Assembly: GCA_963781675.1 (NCBI GenBank)
Contig: CAWAGF010000001.1
Span: 620,001-684,000, forward strand
DNA from: SCTD01 sp963781675
GTDB lineage: Bacteria; Actinomycetota; Actinomycetes; Mycobacteriales; SCTD01
Reading direction: 5' to 3'
DNA length: 64,000 nt
The notes beneath the pieces are model-generated. The model was not told the DNA's origin. It worked only from the letters and a program-made list of their open reading frames with translations, and searched no databases. Made by a program: the position numbers and the translations under genes. Numbering within the stretch: position 1 is the stretch's first letter; every line of letters begins with the position of its first letter. Below, piece after piece: positions 26,238 to 33,075 of the stretch.

Positions 26238-28516
26238 CTACGACAGGGCGGTCCCTCCTCGGAGGTGCCGCCCTGTCGGCGTTCCACGAGGGGCCAGGTC
26301 GACCTGCGACGGCGGGCACCGGCCGGCCCAGCAGGTAGCCCTGCAGCTGCACGCCCGCGGGCAGCGCCGCCCGCTGCTCCGGCGTCTCGACGCCCTCCAC
26401 GACGCAGCCGAGGCCGAGGTCCTCCGCGAGGCCGACGATCGCGCGCAGCACCGTCGTGCTGGCGGCGTCGTGCGGGAGCCCGGCGGTGAAGGTGCGGTCG
26501 ACCTTCACGAGGTCGACCGGCAGCTCGGTCAGGTAGCGCAGGCTGGCGTAGCCGGTCCCGAAGTCGTCGATGGCGATCCGCACGCCCGCGTCGTGCAGGC
26601 GGCGCAGGCCGGCCAGAGTGGCGTCGCCGGCCTCGAGCAGGACCGTCTCGGTCGAGCTCCAGCACCAGGTCCGCCGGGTCCAGCTCGTGCCGGCGCAGGG
26701 CGGCGGTGACGTCGGCGGCGAAGCTCGGCTCCCGCACCTCCCGGGCCGAGACGTTGACGGCCATCGTCAGGTGGCGGTGCTGCGCGGACTCCGCCCGCCA
26801 GGCCGCCAGCTGCCGCAGCGCGGCGTCCAGCACCCGGGCGCCCAGGGTGCGCACCAGGTCGCTCTCCTCGGCCACGGAGACGAAGACGTCCGGGGGCACG
26901 GCTGCACCGGCGTCGTCGGTGAGGCGGGCCAGGGCCTCGACGCCCGCCACGGTGCCGTCTCCCTCGACGACGACCTGGTAGGCCAGCGTCAGCAGCGGCT
27001 GGCCCCGTGGCGACGGCACAGCGGTCCGCACGAGGGCGGCCCGCAGCACCCGCTCGACGCGCAGCCGCTCGAGCAGGTCCTCCCGCAGCGAGGACTCGAA
27101 GACGGTGAGGCGGGCCTTGCCCAAGCCCTTGGAGCGGTACATGGCGGTGTCCGCGTCGGCCAGCAGGCGGTCCACGTCCGTCTGGTCGCCGGTCAGGACG
27201 AGGCCGGCGCTGGCCGTGACGAGGTGGGTGGTGCCGCCGGCCGCGACCGGCACCGCGACGACCGCCAGCGCCTGCTCGGCGGCCGCGGCGGCCGCAGCCG
27301 GGGAGCGTCCTTCGAGCAGCAGCACGAACTCGTCGCCCCCCAGCCGGGCGACCGTGTCCTGCGGCCCCACGGCCGCGGCGAGGCGCCGGGCGACCTCCTG
27401 CAGGACCAGGTCACCCGTCGCGTGGCCGGACGTGTCGTTCACCCGCTTGAAGCCGTCGAGGTCCAGGTAGACGAGCGCCACCGGCTCCCGGCGCGTCACG
27501 GCCCGGCGGACCCGCTCGGACAGCAGGGCGCGGTTCGGCAGCCCGGTGAGCGGGTCGTGCGTGGCGCCGTGCCGGAGGCGCTCCTCGACCTCGACGACGT
27601 CGGTGACGTCGCGCAGGACTCCCAGCACGTGCGTCACCTCGCCCTCGTCGTCGCGCTGGAAGGGCGTGGCCCGGCGCTGGATCCACAGCCAGCGGCCGTC
27701 GGCGTGCCGGCAGCGGTAGCGCACCTGGCTCACGCCGCCGTCGGGGAGCCGGCAGGCGCGGGCGGTGGCTTCCCGCAGGAGCGGGAGGTCGTCCGGGTGC
27801 AGCCGGCTGGCCGCACCCCGGAACCGTCTCCCACGATGCGCTCCGGCGGGTAGCCGAGGACCTGCTGGATGCTCGGCGAGACGTACGTCGGCGCCCCGAC
27901 GCGCACGTCGGTCACGAACACCACGTCGGGCGTGGCGGCAAGGACGGCCCGGTGCAGCGCGGCGGCGTCCTGCGCCTCGTGGCGGGCGCGGACCAGGTCG
28001 GTGACGTCGACCTGCGCCCCGGTGATGCGTGCGGGCCTGCCGTCCGGACCCAGGCGGACCTCGACGGTGCTGCGGACGTGCCGCTGCTCGCCGTCGTCCA
28101 CCCGCCGGATCCGGAACTCGACGTCGTGCCGCCCGCCGTGCGCCAGGCCGTCCTCGAAGGCCGCGCGCACGCGCGGCTGGTCCTGCTCGTCGAGCACCTC
28201 GCGGGAGAAGACCTCCGGGTCGTGACGCAGCGGCGAGTCGGGCGGGACGCCCCACAGCGCGAACAGCTCGTCGCGGAAGTGGAACGTCATCGTGTCCGGG
28301 GTGACGTGGAAGCTGCCGAGCCGGGCGAGCAGCGAGGCCTCCTCGAGCATCGCGTTCTGCTCCTCCAGCCGCCGCAGCAGCGCCCGCGTGCTCCGGCGGG
28401 ACGTCCGCGCGCGGAGCAGACCCCGCCAGCAGCAGCAGGGGGAGCAGGGCAGCCCCCAGCAGCTGCGCGGACGTCGTCACCGGAGCAACGTCGACCGCCC
28501 GGAGCGGCCGGTGCAT
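26238..28516 (-). pseudogene. PAS-PAS-GGDEF-EAL cyclic-di-GMP protein, multiply frameshifted
   Basis: About 760 aa if repaired. Order: N-terminal membrane helix (TTSAQLLGAALLPLLLLAG), a coiled linker (RRLEEQNAMLEEASLLA), PAS 1 (FHFRDELFALWGV), PAS 2 (ATPDVVFVTDV), GGDEF (VARLGGDEFVLLLEG), EAL (VAGVEALARLTD ... IAIDDFGTGYASLRYL). The reading frame changes near 28420, 27816 and 26653, and the natural stop (TAG at 26240-26238) is reached only after a fourth shift. GGDEF and EAL signatures look intact; no RxxD I-site is seen before GGDEF. Domain conservation across the breaks favours sequencing indels. The start (ATG 28516) is uncertain; GTG 28480 is possible. Confidence 0.78.
26242..26277. terminator. 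Hairpin terminator after groEL
   Basis: GACAGGGCGG (26242-26251) pairs with CCGCCCTGTC (26268-26277), with an inner CCTCC/GGAGG stem. No U-tract, as is usual in high-GC actinobacteria. It can serve both convergent genes. Confidence 0.75.
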
Positions 28517-28639
28517 GGCCCGAACGGACCAGATCCGCACCACCCGCGACGGAGCCGCGTGGCGCGGGCCGCCGGCAGGGCCTGCGCACCCTCTGCGATC
28601 CTTGCGGTGACACCCCCCACCGCAGGAGGACCCGCGAGC

Positions 28640-29119
28640 ATGGCCACGAACGGCGAGAAGGCGTACGAGCTCCACAAGGCGGCCCTCGGGCAGCCCGACG
28701 GCACCGGCGACTGGGTCGAGATCGACCAGGCGCGCATCCAGGCGTTCGCGGACGTCACCGAGGACCAGCAGTTCATCCACGTCGACCCCGAGCTGTGCAA
28801 GACGCTCTCGCCGTGGGGCGTGCCGATCGCGCACGGCTTCCTCACGCTGTCGCTGCTGACCAAGCTGGCCGGCTCCGTGCCGCAGCCGCCGGAGCGGCTC
28901 GAGGGCATCGTCATGGGCGTCAACTACGGCTTCGAGAAGGTGCGCTTCGTCAACCCGGTCAAGGTCGGCTCCCGCATCCGCGCCAGCGCCGTCCTGACCG
29001 ACGTGCAGGCCAAGGACCCGAACACGCTGCAGGTCACCAAGACCTACACGGTCGAGATCGAGGGCGAGAGCAAGCCGGCGCTGGTCGCCGACTGGATCAC
29101 CCGCCTCGTCTACGGCTGA
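28640..29119 (+). CDS. MaoC-family (R)-specific enoyl-CoA hydratase
   Basis: Hot-dog-fold hydratase, 159 aa. The catalytic region FADVTEDQQFIHVDPE (Asp/His, about residues 36-51) is followed by GVPIAHGFLTLSLL (about 65-78) and GVNYGFEKVRFVNPVKVGS (about 98-116). It acts on acyl-CoA thioesters; the exact pathway is not evident. ATG at 28640 follows AGGAGGA. The stop overlaps the start of the next gene (TGATG). Confidence 0.9.
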   Translation: MATNGEKAYELHKAALGQPDGTGDWVEIDQARIQAFADVTEDQQFIHVDPELCKTLSPWGVPIAHGFLTLSLLTKLAGSVPQPPERLEGIVMGVNYGFEKVRFVNPVKVGSRIRASAVLTDVQAKDPNTLQVTKTYTVEIEGESKPALVADWITRLVYG

Positions 29120-30010
29120 TGCTCCTCCCGGGCCCGGTCGGGGTCTGGACCGGCGCGCTCGACGCGCTCGAGGTCCCGGCCGCCCGGGAGCAGGTCGCCG
29201 CGCTGGACGAGCAGGGCTGGGACGCCCTGTGGTTCGGCGAGGCGTACGGCCGTGAGGCCTTCACCGCCGCCTCGCTCTACCTCGCCGCGTCTCAGCGGAT
29301 GGCCGTGGCCACCGGCATCGCGAGCATCTACGGCCGTGACGCCGTGTCTGCCGGTGCGGCCGCGCGCACGCTGGAGGCCGCGTTCCCCGGCCGCTTCCTG
29401 CTCGGCCTCGGTGTCAGCCACGCGCCGCTCGTCGAGCGCATGCGCGGGCACTCCTACGGCAAGCCCGTCGCGGCGATGACGGAGTACCTCGACGCCCTGG
29501 ACGCCGCGCCCTACATGGCCGCCGGCGGGGCGACCCCGCCGCCGCGGGTACTGGCCGCGTTGGGCCCGAAGATGCTGGAGCTGTCCCGGGACCGTGCGGC
29601 CGGCGCGCACCCCTACCTCGTGACGCCCGAGCACACCGCCACCGCGCGCGAGATCCTCGGCCCCGACGCCCTTCTGGCCGTCGAGCAGGCCGTGGTGCTG
29701 AGCGACGACCCGGAGGTCGTACTGCGGCGGGCGCACTGGCACCTGGAGATCTACACCGGGCTCCCGAACTACCGGAACAGCTGGTTCCGGCAGGGCTTCA
29801 CCGAGGAGGACGCCGTCCGCGGCGGCAGCGACCGGCTCAAGGACGCCCTCGTGGTCGGCGGCGACGAGGAGGCCGTGCTCACGCGGGTGCAGCGCGCACC
29901 TCGACGCCGGTGCCGACCACGTCTGCCTGCAGGTGCTCGGCGACGACCCGTTCGCGGTGCCGGCGCAGGACTGGGCGCGGCTCGCGCCGGCCGTCGCGTC
30001 GCTGCGGTGA
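29119..30010 (+). pseudogene. LLM-class (F420-dependent-type) oxidoreductase, frameshifted
   Basis: Luciferase-like TIM-barrel oxidoreductase of about 296 aa: EQGWDALWFGEAYGREAF, VATGIASIYGRDAV, FPGRFLLGLGVSHAPLVERM, GHSYGKPVAAM, AAGAHPYLVTPEHT. Near 29893 (GTGCAGCGCGCACC) one extra base breaks the frame; removing a C gives VQAHLDAGADHVCLQVLGDD and the normal end at 30010. Coupled to the MaoC gene by a TGATG overlap. Confidence 0.82.
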
Positions 30011-30489
30011 GCGACCCCCGCGAGCAGCGGTACGCCGAGCTGGAGCGCTCGCTGGAGCCGCAGCGGGCGCGCAGCATCGCGCGCGGCCCCATCGGCCTCA
30101 TCGGCGTGTGCGTCGCGCTGTCGCTGGCGGTCGGCACCGTCGCCGCGGTCGACCTGCGCCGCCTGCAGACGCCCCGCGGCACCGCGCTCGCCTGGACGGG
30201 AGCGGCGGTCTTCGGCGACTGCACCGCCTACGAGCGGCTGTCGTTCGGCGAGTTCGACGACCGGACCTGCCGCGACCTGCTGACCTCGACGGCCGACGCG
30301 CGGGAGGACCCGTCGGAGTACGGCGTGGAGGTCCGCGCGGTGGACCAGCGCGACCGGGCGGCCACCGTCGAGGTGGAGGTCCGCACGCCGGAGAGCACGC
30401 AGCGGGTCGACCTGCCGCTGCGCCGCAAGGGGGACGGGTGGGCCGTCGAGCTGACGGACGACGTGTGCGACGCGATCGGCTGCGCCTGA
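30007..30489 (+). CDS. Hypothetical membrane-anchored protein
   Basis: A 160-aa protein with a charged N-terminus, one transmembrane helix (about residues 28-50) and an extracytoplasmic domain with four Cys (GDCTAYERL, DDRTCRDLL, DVCDAIGCA) that could form two disulfides. Its folded part resembles a small DUF4878/NTF2-like domain, but I do not recognise a family with confidence. GTG at 30007 overlaps the restored stop of the LLM gene by 4 bp. Confidence 0.72.
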   Translation: MSDPREQRYAELERSLEPQRARSIARGPIGLIGVCVALSLAVGTVAAVDLRRLQTPRGTALAWTGAAVFGDCTAYERLSFGEFDDRTCRDLLTSTADAREDPSEYGVEVRAVDQRDRAATVEVEVRTPESTQRVDLPLRRKGDGWAVELTDDVCDAIGCA

Positions 30490-30505
30490 GGGCTTACCGG
30501 CCAAG

Positions 30506-30527
30506 GCGCCTCCCTTGAGGGACGCGC
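30506..30527 (+). terminator. Hairpin after the 30007-30489 gene
   Basis: GCGC-C-TCCC TTGA GGGA-C-GCGC: two 4-bp stems around a C/C mismatch with a TTGA loop. It marks the left border of the repeat-delimited ORF array. Confidence 0.5.
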
Positions 30528-30556
30528 GCTGACGGCGCTTCCCCCGGACACCCTCA

Positions 30557-30589
30557 CCGGGTGCCGCGAGCAGGAACGGCACCTACCGG
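30557..30589. repeat. Array repeat copy A
   Basis: Left arm CCGGGTGCCG (30557-30566), right arm CGGCACCTACCGG (30577-30589), an imperfect palindrome. The core CGGCACCTACC contains, on the minus strand, the TAG stop of the next ORF. A 20-bp stretch around the core is identical to copy B. A weaker related string, ACGGCGCTTCCC, is at 30532. Confidence 0.7.
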
Positions 30590-30861
30590 GGGCGGGACGG
30601 GAACTCCACCATGTGCTCCTCGTCGGGCATGGGGTCAGTTCCCAGCCAGTAGTAGTGGCCGTCCTCCAAGATCAGCGCGACCTTGTTGGGGAACGTCCGG
30701 TAGGCCGCCGACACCGCCTCGGCGAGGTTGGCGTGCCGGGAGTCGGTCTGGTTGCAACGGAGGTAGGTCCCGTCCTCGTCGAGGTGGTCGATGAGGTGAC
30801 ACAACTCGTAGCCCTCTTGCTCAAGCCTGCCGTAGATCAGGCACCGCTCGTTGGTTGGCAT
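30583..30861 (-). CDS. Array ORF 1, unknown protein
   Basis: A 92-aa soluble, acidic protein of unknown family with two Cys (ERCLIYGRLEQEGYELCHLI) and a central YLRCNQTDSRHANLAEA; no signal or membrane segment. GC content is clearly lower than in the flanking genes. ATG at 30861 has TACGGT (30874-30869) 7 nt upstream, so it is likely leaderless. Its TAG stop lies inside repeat A. Confidence 0.65.
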   Translation of the reverse strand: MPTNERCLIYGRLEQEGYELCHLIDHLDEDGTYLRCNQTDSRHANLAEAVSAAYRTFPNKVALILEDGHYYWLGTDPMPDEEHMVEFPSRPR

Positions 30862-30888
30862 GAGCAGGACCGTAAATCGTGAGCAGCA

Positions 30889-30903
30889 GGAACGGCACCT
30901 ACC
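30889..30903. repeat. Array repeat copy B
   Basis: GGAACGGCACCTACC, identical to copy A over 20 bp including flanks. No good palindromic left arm is visible here. It supplies the TAG stop of array ORF 2. Confidence 0.7.
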
Positions 30904-31120
30904 GCTTGTCGTCCTGCTCCTTCAAGAGCCGCTCGATGCGCTCCAACTGCTCGCCCTGGCGCACGATCTCGCGCAGCACGACGCGGAACCAACTACCTGC
31001 TCCGGCGTTCTTCCTGGCGAGAAGAGACCGTAGGTAGTCAAGGTCCGTCTGGCCGCCGGTCGGGCCTCTCCGAGGCATGATGCGGTCGTCGATGCGCTGC
31101 ATTCGCTCCCAGATGCTCAC
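30899..31120 (-). CDS. Array ORF 2, unknown protein
   Basis: A 73-aa basic helical protein: IWERMQRIDDRIMPRRG, DLDYLRSLLARKNAG, then a likely coiled coil VVLREIVRQGEQLERIERLL. No family recognised. GTG at 31120 is preceded by TAGCGT (31133-31128) with a 7-nt gap, a leaderless promoter placed inside the left arm of repeat C. The stop lies in repeat B. Confidence 0.62.
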   Translation of the reverse strand: MSIWERMQRIDDRIMPRRGPTGGQTDLDYLRSLLARKNAGAGSWFRVVLREIVRQGEQLERIERLLKEQDDKR

Positions 31121-31129
31121 GCAGCGGAC

Positions 31130-31166
31130 GCTAGTGCCCGCCGCCGCATCGGTAGCGGCACCTACC
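31130..31166. repeat. Array repeat copy C
   Basis: Left arm GCTAGTGCCCGC (31130-31141) and right arm GCGGCACCTACC (31155-31166), imperfect inverted repeat. The left arm carries the -10 box of ORF 2 and the right arm the stop of ORF 3, both on the minus strand. Confidence 0.68.
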
Positions 31167-31533
31167 GCCTTTCATAGTGCTCCCTACGGAGCTGCTTCGA
31201 CTCCTCCGCCTCCGCCCAGACAACGCCGAGCTGCTCGCCGTAGTACGCGAAGCGCCCTGCGTCGTAGTCAGCCAGCTCGTCGTCGATGACCTCGTCCGGT
31301 ACCCAAGAGTCCGAGAACTTGCCGTCGATGATGGTCCAGAGGTTCAGAGCGTCCTCGGGCGTAGACCAGCGCCGCCACCAGAGATGCCCTCCGACCTGTT
31401 CGCAGTAGGACTCGACCAGGGCGAGGACGAGGCCGACCTCTTGCTTCCCCCGGTTCAGCCGTCCGACGCGGTCTTGGTACCGGCGCAGCGCGGGCCGAGG
31501 CTGGTGGGAGGAGAAGTCGGGGCGGTAGGGCAT
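31162..31533 (-). CDS. Array ORF 3, unknown protein
   Basis: A 123-aa soluble protein beginning MPYRPDFSSHQPRP, with a tryptophan-rich middle (GGHLWWRRWSTPEDALNLW) and an acidic stretch DEVIDDELADYDAGRFAYYG. No family recognised. ATG at 31533 is chosen; a longer in-frame start at 31581 would run through repeat D. A TACCGT box lies 9 nt upstream in the left arm of repeat D. The stop lies in repeat C. Confidence 0.62.
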   Translation of the reverse strand: MPYRPDFSSHQPRPALRRYQDRVGRLNRGKQEVGLVLALVESYCEQVGGHLWWRRWSTPEDALNLWTIIDGKFSDSWVPDEVIDDELADYDAGRFAYYGEQLGVVWAEAEESKQLRREHYERR

Positions 31534-31544
31534 GACGGATCGAC

Positions 31545-31586
31545 GGTAATGCCGGCTTCCGCAGCTCAGCCAGAACGGCACCTACC
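31545..31586. repeat. Array repeat copy D
   Basis: The best-formed copy: left arm GGTAATGCCGGCTTC (31545-31559) against right arm GAACGGCACCTACC (31573-31586), separated by 13 nt, with unpaired bases in each arm. It lies between divergent ORFs 3 and 4 and carries promoter boxes for both. Confidence 0.72.
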
Positions 31587-31588
31587 CT
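31583..31588 (+). promoter_or_regulatory. -10 box for array ORF 4 (leaderless)
   Basis: TACCCT, 7 nt before the GTG at 31596. Its first four bases belong to repeat D. Confidence 0.55.
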
Positions 31589-31595
31589 CTGCCTG

Positions 31596-31958
31596 GTGAT
31601 GGAGGTGGGCAGGCGTAAGCGCAACCAGCCGGCACCTCCACGAGTTCTTTACGAGGCGCTCGTGACTCCGAACCGCGACCCCTCCCGGCAGTGGCTGAGG
31701 CTGGCGGTAGATGAGCAGCCGCCGGAGGTCCTCGAATGTGAGGAACCCGAGTTGGTCGTCTGGTCCAGCCTGTGGCCGAGTCGACCGGACGCGGTCATTC
31801 GCTTCGAGCTGCCGCTGGATGCCGAGGGGCAGGGGACGGACCTGACCTGGACGCTGCTTGTCCACGAACCAGAGCCAGAGCTCGCGCTGCTCAGCCACCT
31901 CCGCAAGCGCATCAACGTCCTCATCAACGCCGAGCTTCGCTACTCCTTCGGCCAGTAG
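31596..31958 (+). CDS. Array ORF 4, SRPBCC-like protein
   Basis: A 120-aa protein with sequence character of the SRPBCC/START helix-grip fold (ELVVWSSLWPSRPDAVIRFEL, TDLTWTLLVHEPEPE, LRKRINVLINAELRYSFGQ). Such proteins bind hydrophobic ligands; the ligand is unknown. GTG at 31596 is leaderless. Its stop (TAG 31956-31958) directly precedes the core of repeat E. It faces away from ORFs 1-3. Confidence 0.68.
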   Translation: MMEVGRRKRNQPAPPRVLYEALVTPNRDPSRQWLRLAVDEQPPEVLECEEPELVVWSSLWPSRPDAVIRFELPLDAEGQGTDLTWTLLVHEPEPELALLSHLRKRINVLINAELRYSFGQ

Positions 31959-31959
31959 T

Positions 31960-31970
31960 CGGCACCTACC
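31960..31970. repeat. Array repeat copy E
   Basis: CGGCACCTACC, identical core; the left arm is poor (GCCGA/TCGGC only). The core runs into TACCCT (31967-31972), the -10 box of ORF 5, 6 nt before its GTG. Confidence 0.68.
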
Positions 31971-31978
31971 CTTCGCCT

Positions 31979-32257
31979 GTGCCACGCGAGGAGAAGCCGT
32001 CTAGGCCGCCTCAATCTGCGCTGCGCGGGTGCCTCGTAGCCCTAGCCGCCGCCGTTCTGCTGGCCGTCTTCTTGCTCGTCATGCTCGCGTCGGCCTGGCA
32101 GCCGCGCTTCCCCGGCGCAGACCGTTCTAGCCCGGTAACGGCACTTCCCGCGCGACTCCGCCGGGCCAAGAAATCTTCACCCCGAGGGCGTGCAGGTCAT
32201 GATCGTCGGGTGTCGAACATCGGATCATGCGCCTTCGCCGTCGAGCGGCCATTCTGA
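31979..32257 (+). CDS. Array ORF 5, small membrane protein
   Basis: A 92-aa protein: short basic N-terminus, one long hydrophobic helix (RGCLVALAAAVLLAVFLLVM, about residues 16-35), then a basic tail that reads through the degenerate repeat F and overlaps the next gene by 31 bp. The tail may be non-native, the real protein ending near the repeat. Function unknown. Confidence 0.5.
   Translation: MPREEKPSRPPQSALRGCLVALAAAVLLAVFLLVMLASAWQPRFPGADRSSPVTALPARLRRAKKSSPRGRAGHDRRVSNIGSCAFAVERPF
32131..32165. repeat. Array repeat copy F (degenerate)
   Basis: CGGTAACGGCACTTCCCG between CCCGG and CCGGG arms (32131-32135 / 32161-32165). The core differs from copies A-E (CGGCACTTCCC). Weak on its own; listed because of position and the shared CGGTA...TTCC frame with copies D and G. 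Confidence 0.4.
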
Positions 32258-33021
32258 CCTCGGTCGCCGTTGTGCTCTGCGCGACCGTCGCCCCGAGTCA
32301 GGCCGCGTCCGCTCCCGCCACGGTGTCTGTGTCGGGCCGTTCTGGCATGTCCGCGGACCTCACGCTCCCGCGCAGCAGCATCGGCGCCGACTCCTTCCTG
32401 GCCGATGAGCAGGCGCGCTACACCGGCATCGCGATCGAGTCGCTGACCACACACCAGTTCGTCGGTGCCTTCGTGAAACTCCGCAAGAGCATCGGCGTCG
32501 TCGGCGAGACCGACAAGCCGCTGGCCCTCCCCGCCGGGCGCTACCGACTCCACCTCGTCAGCGACAACCCCACCGCCGCCGCGAGCCTGCGCATCACCGG
32601 CGCGCAACCGCAGCGACTGGTCGTCAACCGGCCGAGCCCCGTCAAGAGCGCCCTCTCGCCGCTCGCGGTCGCGAACGCTGTGGCCGCGGGTCGCTTCACC
32701 GGGAACATCAAGGTCAAGCCCGGCGGCCTCACGCTCCTGGCGTACCGAGCGCAAGCCCTGGCAGTGCCTGCGGGCGTAGTCGATCTGGCGCTGTACGACG
32801 ACACCGGCGTGAGCGACCCGAACGGACTCTTCCCGGCCGCTGGTTTCGGTCCCCTCCCGTTCGCCTCGACCTTTACGCAGGGCGCGGAAGCGCTGGTGTT
32901 CGCGCTGCTCCAACGCTCGCCGAAAGCCCCAGACGCTGCGGCCTATCGCCAGGAGGTGAACGTGGCAGCAGCCGCCGTCCAACTCCGCAATAGCGAGGTG
33001 TTCACGCTCGTCACCGGCTAG
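32227..33021 (+). CDS. Secreted protein of unknown family
   Basis: A 264-aa protein with a signal peptide (RRRAAILTSVAVVLCATVA, cleavage near PSQA) and an all-beta-looking mature part; LPAGRYRLHLVSDNP and YRAQALAVPAGVVDLALYDD are the most regular segments. No family recognised. GC and codon use are closer to the array ORFs than to the core genome. ATG at 32227 lacks a clear SD. It sits between repeats F and G. Confidence 0.68.
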   Translation: MRLRRRAAILTSVAVVLCATVAPSQAASAPATVSVSGRSGMSADLTLPRSSIGADSFLADEQARYTGIAIESLTTHQFVGAFVKLRKSIGVVGETDKPLALPAGRYRLHLVSDNPTAAASLRITGAQPQRLVVNRPSPVKSALSPLAVANAVAAGRFTGNIKVKPGGLTLLAYRAQALAVPAGVVDLALYDDTGVSDPNGLFPAAGFGPLPFASTFTQGAEALVFALLQRSPKAPDAAAYRQEVNVAAAAVQLRNSEVFTLVTG

Positions 33022-33030
33022 TCAACCGCG

Positions 33031-33070
33031 CGGTAGTGCCGGTTCCCGATCGCTGACCCGGCACTGTCGC
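33031..33070. repeat. Array repeat copy G / hairpin
   Basis: Starts CGGTAGTGCCGGTTCCCG, matching the left arm of copy D, and holds a perfect 8-bp inverted repeat AGTGCCGG (33035-33042) / CCGGCACT (33058-33065). It also fits a bidirectional terminator between convergent genes. Confidence 0.58.
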
Positions 33071-33075
33071 TCAGC

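Noticed and set aside
30557..31970. Classical integron with attC sites
   Set aside because: No RYYYAAC or GTTRRRY core boxes at the repeats and no integrase gene in the window; only the layout is integron-like.
30557..31970. CRISPR array
   Set aside because: Repeat copies are 11-20 bp and spaced 260-420 bp apart with ORFs between them; no other region shows regular 24-48 bp repeats with short spacers.
30557..33070. Array repeats as plain rho-independent terminators
   Set aside because: Copy D lies between divergent starts, copy E at a promoter, and a 20-bp identity between copies A and B is more than terminator function requires; copy G alone remains compatible with a terminator.
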